Origin: Micromonospora ureilytica
GTDB lineage: Bacteria > Actinomycetota > Actinomycetes > Mycobacteriales > Micromonosporaceae
DNA: 64,000 nucleotides
Reading direction: 5' to 3'
Assembly: GCF_015751765.1 (NCBI RefSeq)
Contig: NZ_JADOTX010000001.1
Coordinates: 3,844,001-3,908,000, forward strand
The notes beneath the pieces were generated by a model that saw only the letters and a list, made by a program, of their open reading frames with translations, did no database searches and was not told where the DNA came from. Position 1 is the stretch's first letter. Every line of letters begins with the position of its first letter. Of this stretch, positions 25,807 through 33,647 are shown one piece after another. The translations under genes and the position numbers were made by a program.

Positions 25807-26228
25807 TGCGGGCGGTGGTGCAGACCGTCGGGCGGGCCAGCGTGACGGTGGACGGCGAGGTGGTCGGCGCCATCGAGAACGGCCTGCTGGTGCTGCTCGG
25901 GGTCACCCACACCGACACCGCGCAGACCGCTCAGACGATGGCCCGCAAAGTGCACGAGGTGCGCATCCTGGACGGTGAACGGTCCGCAGCCGACACCGGC
26001 GCGCAAATCCTGGTTGTCAGTCAGTTCACCCTCTATGGCGATGTCCGCAAGGGCCGCCGACCGAGCTGGACCGCAGCCGCCCCCGCCGAGGTCGCCGAAC
26101 CACTTGTGACGGCGGTCGTCGATGCCCTGCGCGAACGAGGCGCCAAGGTAGAGACCGGCCGCTTCCAGACCCACATGTTGGTAGAAAGCCTCAACATAGG
26201 CCCCCAAACCCTCCTCCTAGACCTCTAA
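25806..26228 (+). CDS. dtd: D-aminoacyl-tRNA deacylase
   Basis: Hydrolyses D-aminoacyl-tRNA and mischarged Gly-tRNA(Ala). The 140-residue protein has the active-site motif SQFTLYGD, the Gly-cisPro-type loop near the C-terminus ([11 protein letters not shown]) and the N-terminal [21 protein letters not shown]. Codon usage changes toward the end: gta, gaa, ata, caa and cta appear in the last 20 codons, unlike the GC-rich third positions before, and the stop runs into a C-rich stretch. It is coupled to the upstream methyltransferase. Confidence 0.95.
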   Translation: MRAVVQTVGRASVTVDGEVVGAIENGLLVLLGVTHTDTAQTAQTMARKVHEVRILDGERSAADTGAQILVVSQFTLYGDVRKGRRPSWTAAAPAEVAEPLVTAVVDALRERGAKVETGRFQTHMLVESLNIGPQTLLLDL

Positions 26229-26275
26229 CCCCCAACCCCCTCCCCCCGCCCCTCCCCCCGGCCCCCATCCAACCC

Positions 26276-26338
26276 GGTTGATCATGAGGTTGACGGGCCT
26301 TCTGAAGATCGAATCGCCGGTCAACCTCATGATCAACG
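26276..26338. repeat. GATCATGA-type palindrome between convergent genes
   Basis: GTTGATCATGAGGTTGAC (26277-26294) pairs with GTCAACCTCATGATCAAC (26320-26337) in an 18-bp perfect stem, plus a few extra pairs with a mismatch, around a 25-base loop (cttctgaagatc, itself partly self-complementary). It lies between the ends of dtd and spoOM and has a counterpart at 52713-52775. Confidence 0.85.
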
Positions 26339-26381
26339 GGGGGCGGGGGTGGGTGGCGGCGGGTGGGTGGGGGTAGTTGGG

Positions 26382-27170
26382 TTAGGAGAAGAGGCCTCGG
26401 CGGGTTAGGGACTGGCGGAGCCAGTTGTCGAGTTCGGCGGTCCAGTCGGTGCGGTCGGCGGTGGCGTGGTCGACAGTGAACCGGCCGAAGGCGTCCCGGC
26501 CCTCGGTGAAGACACCGCCGCGCTTGTCGACCTCCAGCACCACCTGCATCTGCCCGGCGTCGGCGATGAAGGTGACCTCCAACTGGTTGATCGAGCGGGC
26601 GTACTGCGGCGCCGGACTGAACTCGATCTCCTGGTAGAACGGCAACGTCTGGTGTACGCCGTAGATGTGACCACGCTCCACGTCGGCGCGTGCGAACCGG
26701 AAGCCCAGCCGCAGCAACGCGTCCAGTAGTCGCTCCTGGGCCGGCAGGGGGTGCACCGACACGGCGTCCAGGTCACCCTTGTCGACCGCGCGAGCGACCT
26801 CCAGTTCGGTACGCAGGCCCATGGTCATCCCGTGCAGGTGCTGCCCGTACAACTCGGTGACAGGTGTCTCCCACGGCACGTCGAAGCGGAACGGGAGGTC
26901 GTAGCGCTGCCCCGGCTCCAGCCGGAACGCGCCGGTGACCTGCTGACGGCGGAACTCCTGAGTGGTGTCGTAGTCGTTGTCGCCGCTCTCGACCTCGACC
27001 CGGGTGACCAGGCCGAGGGTGACGTGGTCGATGTCGACCTGATGGTCGCCACCCAGCACCTGGATGCGGCCCTCCAGCTGACCGCCGGGGCGGCAGTTCG
27101 GGTTGGCCAGCACCGTCTCCACCGACGGGCCGCCGACGCCCATCGCCTTCATGAGCCGCTTGAAGACCAC
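26382..27170 (-). CDS. SpoOM-family (sporulation-control arrestin-like) protein
   Basis: Cytoplasmic protein of 262 residues in the SpoOM/Spo0M family, an arrestin-like beta-sandwich. The start MVFKRLMKAMGVGGPSVETVL is the family signature; the first half contains the repeat-like strands GGQLEGRIQVLGGDH and PFRFDVPWETPVTELYG, the second half HPLPAQERLLDALLRLG. Spo0M influences sporulation and cell morphology in Bacillus; the role in actinomycetes is not settled. GTG at 27170 has GGAGG 5 bases upstream and fits the family start better than the ATG at 27182. Confidence 0.87.
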   Translation of the reverse strand: MVFKRLMKAMGVGGPSVETVLANPNCRPGGQLEGRIQVLGGDHQVDIDHVTLGLVTRVEVESGDNDYDTTQEFRRQQVTGAFRLEPGQRYDLPFRFDVPWETPVTELYGQHLHGMTMGLRTELEVARAVDKGDLDAVSVHPLPAQERLLDALLRLGFRFARADVERGHIYGVHQTLPFYQEIEFSPAPQYARSINQLEVTFIADAGQMQVVLEVDKRGGVFTEGRDAFGRFTVDHATADRTDWTAELDNWLRQSLTRRGLFS

Positions 27171-27401
27171 ACCGTCCTCCATCTGTCGTCTCGGCCGACC
27201 AGAGGTGGTCGGCCGTCCGCAACGTAGCCGGGGCGGGCAACCACACACTTCGACGACACACCGCACCAGCGATCCGACCCGATTCCTGTCGGGTGCCCGA
27301 TCGCCTCACTCCCGTTTTACGCCCCGCCCGCCAAGCTGTTGTCACACCGGCACCACTGGGCCGGGAACACGGCACAGACGTGGAAACGGGGAGAGACAGA
27401 G

Positions 27402-28418
27402 ATGGTCCTGCAGATGACGGAACACCGGACGCGCCCGGCCACCACGACCGACACGGACGGGGCCTCCGAGGTCCTCGTCGACCTGGACGCCACCGACGAG
27501 CGCGGCATCTCCACCGACCTGGTCCGGGCCTACCTCAACGGGATCGGCCGGACGAAGCTGCTGACCGCCGCGCAGGAGGTCGACCTGGCACGGCGCATCG
27601 AGGCCGGCCTGTTCGCCGACGAGAAGCTCACCACCTGCACCCCGGTCTCCGCGGAGCTGCGAGCCGACCTGGAGCTGATCGTCGCGGAGGGTCGGGCGGC
27701 CAAGGACCACCTGTTGGAGGCGAACCTGCGGCTGGTGGTCAGCATCGCCAAGCGCTACACCGGCCGGGGCATGGCGTTTCTCGACCTGATCCAGGAGGGC
27801 AACCTCGGTCTGATCCGGGCGGTGGAGAAGTTCGACTACGCCAAGGGCTACAAGTTCTCCACGTACGCCACCTGGTGGATCCGACAGGCCATCACCCGCG
27901 CCATGGCCGACCAGGCCCGCACCATCCGCATCCCCGTGCACATGGTCGAGCAGGTCAACCGGATGGTCCGGGCCCGCCGCGAGCTGGCGGTGACGCTGGG
28001 CCGCGAACCGACTGTCGCCGAGGTCGCCCGCGCACTGGAGATCCCCGAGATCCAGGTCATCGAGCTGATCTCCTACGACCGGGAGCCGGTCAGCCTGGAC
28101 CAGACAGTTGGCGACGACGGTGAGAGCGCACTCGGCGACTTCGTGGCCTCGGTGGACCCGCGCACCGAGCCGGGCGACACCGCCGCCCAGGGCGAGCTGC
28201 GCAACGAGGTCAGCATCGTCCTGTCCACCCTGTCCCAGCGGGAGCAGGCCGTGATCCGCCTCCGGTTCGGCCTGGACGACGGCCGCCAGCGCACCCTGGA
28301 CGAGGTCGGCCGGGAGTTCGGCCTGTCCCGGGAGCGGATCCGGCAGATCGAGAAGGTGACGTTGCTGAAGCTGCGGGCCCCGGAGCGGGCGCAGCGCCTG
28401 GAGGCGTACGCCTGCTGA
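27402..28418 (+). CDS. Group 2 (primary-like) sigma factor, SigB/HrdD type
   Basis: 338-residue sigma-70 factor without region 1.1. Region 1.2 is at about 38-70 ([20 protein letters not shown]). Region 2 is nearly identical to that of the principal sigma in this window ([36 protein letters not shown]), and region 4 has [19 protein letters not shown]. It should therefore read a -10/-35 close to the housekeeping consensus and act in stress or stationary phase. ATG at 27402 has GGGGAGAG upstream. A plausible terminator follows the gene. Confidence 0.93.
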   Translation: MVLQMTEHRTRPATTTDTDGASEVLVDLDATDERGISTDLVRAYLNGIGRTKLLTAAQEVDLARRIEAGLFADEKLTTCTPVSAELRADLELIVAEGRAAKDHLLEANLRLVVSIAKRYTGRGMAFLDLIQEGNLGLIRAVEKFDYAKGYKFSTYATWWIRQAITRAMADQARTIRIPVHMVEQVNRMVRARRELAVTLGREPTVAEVARALEIPEIQVIELISYDREPVSLDQTVGDDGESALGDFVASVDPRTEPGDTAAQGELRNEVSIVLSTLSQREQAVIRLRFGLDDGRQRTLDEVGREFGLSRERIRQIEKVTLLKLRAPERAQRLEAYAC

Positions 28419-28434
28419 CGGAACCTATTTCCGT

Positions 28435-28465
28435 GGAAGGCCCTGGCGGTTCGCCGGGGCCTTCC
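28435..28465 (+). terminator. Hairpin downstream of the group 2 sigma gene
   Basis: GGAAGGCCC (28435-28443) pairs with GGGCCTTCC (28457-28465), with an inner GGCG/CGCC pairing (28445-28448 and 28452-28455). It lies 16 bases after the stop. There is no T-run, as is common for G+C-rich actinomycete terminators. Confidence 0.7.
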
Positions 28466-28506
28466 GTGCTGTGCGGTGCTTGACGAGGGCGCCCATCCAC
28501 GATACA

Positions 28507-28534
28507 AACCAACTGGTTATAAAACCAGGAGGTT
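28507..28534. promoter_or_regulatory. ArsR-type operator overlapping the ribosome site
   Basis: Two related 12-bp palindromic units, AACCAACTGGTT (28507-28518) and AACCAGGAGGTT (28523-28534), are 16 bases apart. The second contains the AGGAGG ribosome site of the ArsR gene, whose GTG start is at 28542. AT-rich ataaa joins them. The position fits an autoregulatory operator. Confidence 0.65.
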
Positions 28535-28541
28535 ATAGGCG

Positions 28542-28919
28542 GTGGACACGGAGCTGTTGGATGCGACCTTCGCGGCCCTGGCCGACCCGACTCGGCGGGC
28601 CATCCTCGCCCGACTCGCGACTGGGGAGGCGACGGTGACGGAGCTGGCAGAACCATTCGAGATGAGCCAGCCGGCCATCTCCAAGCACCTCAGGGTGCTG
28701 GAACGCGCTGGTCTCGTCAGCCGGGGGCGGGACGCCCAGCGCCGTCCGTGCCGATTGGAGGCCCGCCCACTGCGTGATGCGACCGCCTGGCTGGCCAACT
28801 ACCGCGACTACTGGGTGGAGAGCTACCAACGCCTCGACGTACTGCTCGACGAACTCCAGTCCGTCGACCGCAACGACACCGCGCGTCGGCCCGCCGGACC
28901 GAACGGAACGGGCGGTTGA
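28542..28919 (+). CDS. ArsR-family transcriptional regulator
   Basis: 125-residue winged-helix repressor of the SdpR/ArsR type: DATFAALADPTRRAILARLATGEATVTELAEPFEMSQPAISKHL contains the first helices and the recognition helix, followed by the wing GLVSRGRDAQRRPCRLEARPL. The conserved metal-site cysteines of ArsR/CadC are absent, so the regulator is probably metal independent, as is common for ArsR genes paired with SRPBCC proteins. It heads a three-gene operon whose members overlap by 4 bases each. Confidence 0.9.
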   Translation: MDTELLDATFAALADPTRRAILARLATGEATVTELAEPFEMSQPAISKHLRVLERAGLVSRGRDAQRRPCRLEARPLRDATAWLANYRDYWVESYQRLDVLLDELQSVDRNDTARRPAGPNGTGG

Positions 28920-29422
28920 CCAACGTCGATGATCCGCTCGTCGTCCACACCCCGGGCAACCGGGAGATCGTGTTGAGTCGGCTGTTCGAGGCACCGGCAC
29001 AGCTGGTGTTCGCCGCCTTCACCCAACCCGAACTGCTGGTCCGGTGGTACGGCGCGCGCGGCTGGCGACTGACGGAGTGCGACGTCGACCTGCGGGTCGG
29101 CGGGCGGTGGCGGTTCGTGTCGCAGGGCCCGGAGGGCGCGCAGATGGTCCAGGCTGGGGTCTACCGGCGGGTCGAGCCACCGCACCGGCTGGTCTACACC
29201 GAGCTGTTCGACGACCAGTCCTACCCGGGCGAGACGCTGGTCAGCCACGAGTTCACCGAACTGGCCGGTCGGACGACGGTCACCACCACGCTGCTCTACG
29301 CCACCGCAGAGGGGCGGGACACCGTGCTGCGCTATCCGATGGCGCGGGGCGTCGGGCAGAGCTTCACCCGACTGGCCGAACTGCTGCACTCAACAACGAC
29401 GACAGAGGAAGAGCACCCATGA
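28916..29422 (+). CDS. SRPBCC (AHSA1-like) protein
   Basis: 168-residue START/Bet v1-like protein with a hydrophobic ligand pocket: REIVLSRLFEAPAQLVFAAFTQPELLVRWYG is the AHSA1 signature, then VDLRVGGRWRFV and HRLVYTELFDDQSYPGE. The start is TTG at 28916 inside the ArsR stop (TTGA), so translation depends on coupling to the regulator. These proteins often pair with ArsR and VOC genes and are assumed to bind small hydrophobic molecules; no substrate is known here. Confidence 0.85.
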   Translation: MTNVDDPLVVHTPGNREIVLSRLFEAPAQLVFAAFTQPELLVRWYGARGWRLTECDVDLRVGGRWRFVSQGPEGAQMVQAGVYRRVEPPHRLVYTELFDDQSYPGETLVSHEFTELAGRTTVTTTLLYATAEGRDTVLRYPMARGVGQSFTRLAELLHSTTTTEEEHP

Positions 29423-29826
29423 ACTGGACACTCGAAGTGGTGATCGTTCCGGTCTCCGATGTGGACCGGGCGAAAAAGTTCTACGCCGACCAGCTCGGCT
29501 TCACCGTGGACCACGACACGGTGATCAGCGACGAGGCGCGCATCGTCCAGCTGACCCCGCCCGGCTCCGGCTGCTCGATCGTGATCGGTAAGGGCGTCGT
29601 TCCGGAGATGCCGCCCGGCTCACTCAAGGGCCTGCAACTGGTGGTGCCCGACCTGAAGCGGGCCCACGAGGAGCTGGTGGGGCGGGGTGTGGAGGTCAGC
29701 GAGATCCAGGTGGTGGGTCAGAACCCCCGACCGGTGCCGGATCCACTGGACAATGTCGGCTTCGTCTTCTTCGCCGACCCGGACGGCAACACCTGGGGCG
29801 TCCAGCAGATCTCCAGCCGCGCCTGA
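29419..29826 (+). CDS. VOC-superfamily (glyoxalase/bleomycin-resistance fold) protein
   Basis: 135-residue protein with two beta-alpha-beta-beta-beta units. The first module contains VVIVPVSDVDRAKKFYADQLGF, the second LQLVVPDLKRAHEELVGRGV and FFADPDGNTWGVQQ, where the Glu metal ligand of glyoxalase I is replaced by Gln. The protein may bind or detoxify a small molecule. ATG at 29419 overlaps the SRPBCC stop by 4 bases. Convergent with the Pat gene nine bases away. Confidence 0.88.
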   Translation: MNWTLEVVIVPVSDVDRAKKFYADQLGFTVDHDTVISDEARIVQLTPPGSGCSIVIGKGVVPEMPPGSLKGLQLVVPDLKRAHEELVGRGVEVSEIQVVGQNPRPVPDPLDNVGFVFFADPDGNTWGVQQISSRA

Positions 29827-29835
29827 CCGGCACGC

Positions 29836-32391
29836 TCACAGGCGGCGGGGGCCGGTGTCCGGGCGGGCGACCACGCCACCCACCCCCACCTGGGCGTGCA
29901 GGACCGAGATGCCGTCCGGGCGGACGAGCACCGGGTTGAGGGTCAGCGATCGCACCCGGGGCTGTTCGTCGGCGAGCTGACCCACCCGCAGCAGCAGATC
30001 GGCCAGGGCCGCCCGGTCGACCGGCGCGGCCCCCCGGTGCCCCCGCAGCAGCGGCGCCGCCCGGGGCTCGTCAACCAACTCGGCCGCGTCCCGGTCAGTC
30101 AGCGGCACCGCCCGCCAGGCCCGATCGCCGAGCAGCTCGGTGGCGACCCCGCCGAGGCCGAAGCCGACCACCGGCCCGAACGCGGGATCTTCCACCACCT
30201 CCACCACGCACGCCACCCCGGGCGGGACCATCGGCTGGACCAGCGCGTCCACGCCGAAGGTCGCCGCCAGGTCGGCGTACGCGCGGCGGAGGGTCGACTC
30301 GTCGGGCAGGTCGAGCCGGACCGCTCCGAGGTCGAGCCGGTGCCGCAGCCCCGGGGCGGCCGCCTTGAGCGCCACCGGGAAGCCCAGCCGTGCCGCCGCG
30401 CCGACCGCCGCGTCGGCCGAGTCGACGGGCACCGAGGGCACCACGTCGATGCCGTACGCGGCCAGCAGCGCGCCCGGATCGGTGGCGTCGGTGCGGAGTG
30501 CGGCCTGCGCGGCAGCTCGATCGAGGCCGGGCAACTCAGGTGCCACCCCGGGCGGGCGGCGTAGCCACTCGGCGTACCGGTACGCGCGGGCGAGCGCACG
30601 GACCGCCTCCTCCACGCCGCCGTACGCCGGCACCCCCGGCGGCAGCCGCCCGACCAGGAACGTCGCCACCGTCGGCTTGCCCAGCGCGAGGGCGGCCGGC
30701 AGCGCGGCGGTCACGTCGGCATCCACCTCGGTCAGCTGGCCGGGTAGCGGTGGGGCGAAGACCACCACCAGGGCGTCCACCCGTTCGTCGGCGGCCGTCT
30801 CGGCGAGAGCGGCGGCGAATTCGGCGGCACCGGCGCTCGGCCCGACGTCGCGGGGGTAACCGTCGGCCACGGTGAGGCCGTGCCCGACGCAGGCGGTCGC
30901 GGCGAGCCCGGTGAGGGCCGAGGAGTTGCCCACCACACCGACCCGGCCGCCGACCGGCAGCGGCTGGTTGGCCAGCAGCACACCCACGTCGAGCAGTTCC
31001 GGCACGGTGTCCACCCGAATCACGCCGGACTGGGCGAAGAGCGCCGCGACCGCCACCTCGTCCGGCCCGGCCGCGTCACCGACCCCGGGCGGGCGGGCCG
31101 GCGAGGCGAGCGCGACGACCGGTTTGGCGCGGCCGATCCGCCGGGCCAGCCGGGCGAACTTGCGCGGGTTTCCGAAGGTCTCCAGGTAAAGCATGATCAC
31201 GTCGGTGCCGGGGTCGTCCTGCCAGTACTGCAGAAGGTCGTTGCCGGAGACGTCGGCCCGGTTGCCGGCCGAGACGAAGCTGGACAGCCCGAGGCCCCGC
31301 CGGTCCGCCTCGGCGAGCAGAGCCACCCCGAACGCGCCGGACTGGCTGAAGATGCCGACCCGACCGGCCGGCGGCAACGCCGGGGCGAGGGTGGCGTTGA
31401 GGCGTACCGTCGGGTCGGTGTTGGCCACGCCCAGGCAGTTCGGGCCGACGACCCGCATTCCGGCCGCGTGCGCCGCGCGGACCAGCGCCCGCTGCGTGGC
31501 CGCGCCCTCGCCGCCGGCCTCGGCGAAGCCGGCCGAGATCACCACCAGGCCGTGCACCCCAGCGGCGGCGGCGTCGGCGACCACCGCGGTCGCCGCCTCC
31601 GGCGGGACGGCCACCACCGCCAGGTCCACAGGCGTTCCGGCGTCCACCGCCGACGGGTACGCGGGAAGGCCCGCCACTGTCGACGCGCTCGGATGCACAG
31701 GCACCACCGCACCGGTGAACCCGCCGTCGCGCAGGTGCCCGAGCACCGCCGCACCGACGCCCTGGCCGGTGGCGCTGGCGCCGTAGACGACGATGCCGCG
31801 CGGGGCGAGCAGCCGGGCGATCGAACGGGCCTCGGTGCGGTGCTCCCGGCCGCGCTGCACCTCCAGGCTGGCCTCGGTGGGCGCGATGGGGAAGCTCAGG
31901 TGGACCACGCCGTCGGCGTACTCCCGCTGAACCTGGTAGCCGAAATCGGCGAAGACCCGCAGCATCGTCCCGTTGGCCGGCAGCACCTCCGCGACGAAGC
32001 TCATGATGTCGTTGCGTCGGGCCGCGTCGGCCAGATGCTCCATCAGCACCGAGCCGATGCCCCGACCCTGGAAGGCGTCCTCCACCACGAAGGCCACCTC
32101 CGCCTCGGGGGCCTGCGGGCCGAGCCGCTCGTACCGGCCGACCGCGACGATCTGGTCGGCGGCCAGCACCACGAACGCCTCCCGGTCGTGGTGGTCCACG
32201 GTGACGAAACGGATCAGATCCCGCTCCGGGATACGCGGGTACGGCGAGAAGTACCGCAGGTAGCGGGTGCGCTCGGAGAAGCGGCTGTGCATCGCCACGA
32301 CGCCCGGCGCGTCAGCCGGATCGATCGGTCGCAGCTGGACCGTGCTGCCGTCGCTCAGCAGCACGTCGACCGACTGGTCCACGGTCGTCAC
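29836..32391 (-). CDS. Pat-type protein lysine acetyltransferase (GNAT plus ADP-forming acyl-CoA synthetase domains)
   Basis: 851-residue enzyme expected to acetylate and inactivate acyl-CoA synthetases. An N-terminal GNAT domain (about 15-165, with VAFVVEDAFQGRGIGSVLMEHL acetyl-CoA motif) precedes an NDP-forming acyl-CoA synthetase-like region: CoA-binding domain (VYGASATGQGVGAAVLGHL), ligase domain (VGIFSQSGAFGVALLAEADR) and an ATP-grasp-like C-terminus (LGFPVALKAAAPGLRHR). The GNAT domain is at the N-terminus, whereas in the classic enterobacterial Pat it is C-terminal; the reversed order is known for streptomycete Pat. GTG at 32391 has GGAGGG upstream. It follows the deacetylase gene by 26 bases. 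Confidence 0.9.
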   Translation of the reverse strand: MTTVDQSVDVLLSDGSTVQLRPIDPADAPGVVAMHSRFSERTRYLRYFSPYPRIPERDLIRFVTVDHHDREAFVVLAADQIVAVGRYERLGPQAPEAEVAFVVEDAFQGRGIGSVLMEHLADAARRNDIMSFVAEVLPANGTMLRVFADFGYQVQREYADGVVHLSFPIAPTEASLEVQRGREHRTEARSIARLLAPRGIVVYGASATGQGVGAAVLGHLRDGGFTGAVVPVHPSASTVAGLPAYPSAVDAGTPVDLAVVAVPPEAATAVVADAAAAGVHGLVVISAGFAEAGGEGAATQRALVRAAHAAGMRVVGPNCLGVANTDPTVRLNATLAPALPPAGRVGIFSQSGAFGVALLAEADRRGLGLSSFVSAGNRADVSGNDLLQYWQDDPGTDVIMLYLETFGNPRKFARLARRIGRAKPVVALASPARPPGVGDAAGPDEVAVAALFAQSGVIRVDTVPELLDVGVLLANQPLPVGGRVGVVGNSSALTGLAATACVGHGLTVADGYPRDVGPSAGAAEFAAALAETAADERVDALVVVFAPPLPGQLTEVDADVTAALPAALALGKPTVATFLVGRLPPGVPAYGGVEEAVRALARAYRYAEWLRRPPGVAPELPGLDRAAAQAALRTDATDPGALLAAYGIDVVPSVPVDSADAAVGAAARLGFPVALKAAAPGLRHRLDLGAVRLDLPDESTLRRAYADLAATFGVDALVQPMVPPGVACVVEVVEDPAFGPVVGFGLGGVATELLGDRAWRAVPLTDRDAAELVDEPRAAPLLRGHRGAAPVDRAALADLLLRVGQLADEQPRVRSLTLNPVLVRPDGISVLHAQVGVGGVVARPDTGPRRL

Positions 32392-32417
32392 CGGAACGGA
32401 CCCTCCCCCGGCCCGGC

Positions 32418-33599
32418 TCAGTCCCGCGGATCGTGCGGGTCGAGCCCGAGCAGCGGGAAGACCGTCTTGCGGGTGGCAGCGATCGCCCGGTCCACCGCGT
32501 TCGGCTCGCCGGTCGGCTGCCACGGCTCGTACGACGGGTCGGCGTCGTCGGTCATCCGCAGCGGCACCTCCCGGCCCAGACGGCGGGAGGCGACCAGGTC
32601 CCGCCAACCGGGTGGGGTGAGCGTGGCCGGGTCGATCGGGTCACCGGTGGCCACGGCCAGCAGGTGACTCCAGGCCCGGGGCACCACCTCGACGAGCGCG
32701 TACCCGCCGCCGCCGGTCGCCACCCATCGGCCGTCGCACAACTCGTCGGCGAGCGCCCGCATCGCCAGGTAGGTGGCCCGTTGCCCGTCCACAGTCAGGT
32801 TCAGGTCGGCGAGCGGATCCAGTCGGTGCCCGTCGGCGCCGCACTGGCTGACCAGCACCTGCGGCCGGAACGCGCGCAGCACCGACGGCACGATCGCGTG
32901 GAACGCCCGCTGCCAGCCGCTGTCGTCGACACCCGGCGGCAACGGCATGTTGACCGCGGTGCCCTGCGCGCCCGGCCCACCCGTCTCGTCCGGGAAACCC
33001 GTGCCCGGGAAGAGCGCCAACGGGGTCTCGTGCACGCTGACCGTGAGCACCCGGGGGTCGTCCCAGAAGATCTGCTGCACCCCGTCGCCGTGGTGCACGT
33101 CGACGTCCACGTACGCGACGCGCTCGGCGCCCAGGTCGAGCAGGCGGGCGATGGCCACCGCGGGGTCGTTGTAGACGCAGAAGCCGGAGGCTCGGGCGGA
33201 CATCGCGTGGTGCAGCCCGCCGGCCACGTTCACCGCCCGGCGGGCGTCGCCGCGCCAGACCGCCTCGGCGGCGGCCACCGTCGCGCCGGCGATGAGCGCG
33301 CTGGACTCGTGCATCCCCTCGAAGACCGGGTTGTCGGAGGTGCCCAGCCCGTACCCGGCGAAGAGCGGGTCGCGCGGCGCGTTGCGCACCGCGGCGAGGT
33401 AGGCCGGCTCGTGCACCCGGGTGAGCAGGGCGTCGTCGGCCGGCTCCGGTTTGACCACCCGCACCCCTGGCCGATCCAGGATGCCCAGCTCGCGGGCGAG
33501 TGCGATGGTCAGCTCCACCCGGATCGGGTCGAGTGGATGGTCACCCATGTCGTAGGCGAGCAGCGACTCGTCCCACACCACCACCGTGTCGTCGGACAT
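32418..33599 (-). CDS. acuC: AcuC-type class I histone-deacetylase-like lysine deacetylase
   Basis: 393-residue zinc deacetylase of the HDAC superfamily. The substrate-channel histidines are H130-H131 (GGLHHAM), the zinc site is YVDVDVHHGDG with D167 and H169 plus the Asp in QCGADGHRLD, and GGGGYAL near the C-terminus is conserved. AcuC removes acetyl groups from acetyl-CoA synthetase, reversing Pat. It sits directly upstream of the Pat gene in a three-gene operon, so writer and eraser are transcribed together. ATG at 33599 begins SDDTVVVWDE; the ribosome site is weak. Confidence 0.92.
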   Translation of the reverse strand: MSDDTVVVWDESLLAYDMGDHPLDPIRVELTIALARELGILDRPGVRVVKPEPADDALLTRVHEPAYLAAVRNAPRDPLFAGYGLGTSDNPVFEGMHESSALIAGATVAAAEAVWRGDARRAVNVAGGLHHAMSARASGFCVYNDPAVAIARLLDLGAERVAYVDVDVHHGDGVQQIFWDDPRVLTVSVHETPLALFPGTGFPDETGGPGAQGTAVNMPLPPGVDDSGWQRAFHAIVPSVLRAFRPQVLVSQCGADGHRLDPLADLNLTVDGQRATYLAMRALADELCDGRWVATGGGGYALVEVVPRAWSHLLAVATGDPIDPATLTPPGWRDLVASRRLGREVPLRMTDDADPSYEPWQPTGEPNAVDRAIAATRKTVFPLLGLDPHDPRD

Positions 33600-33647
33600 G
33601 AGCCCATCGTCGCACGAGGAGCGGCACCAACCCACCGCACGCGCTGG

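Noticed and set aside
27270..27401. SigF/SigB-type promoter before the group 2 sigma gene (GTTTTAC at about 27315)
   Set aside because: The GTTT hexamer lacks a GGGTA-type -10 at the right distance.
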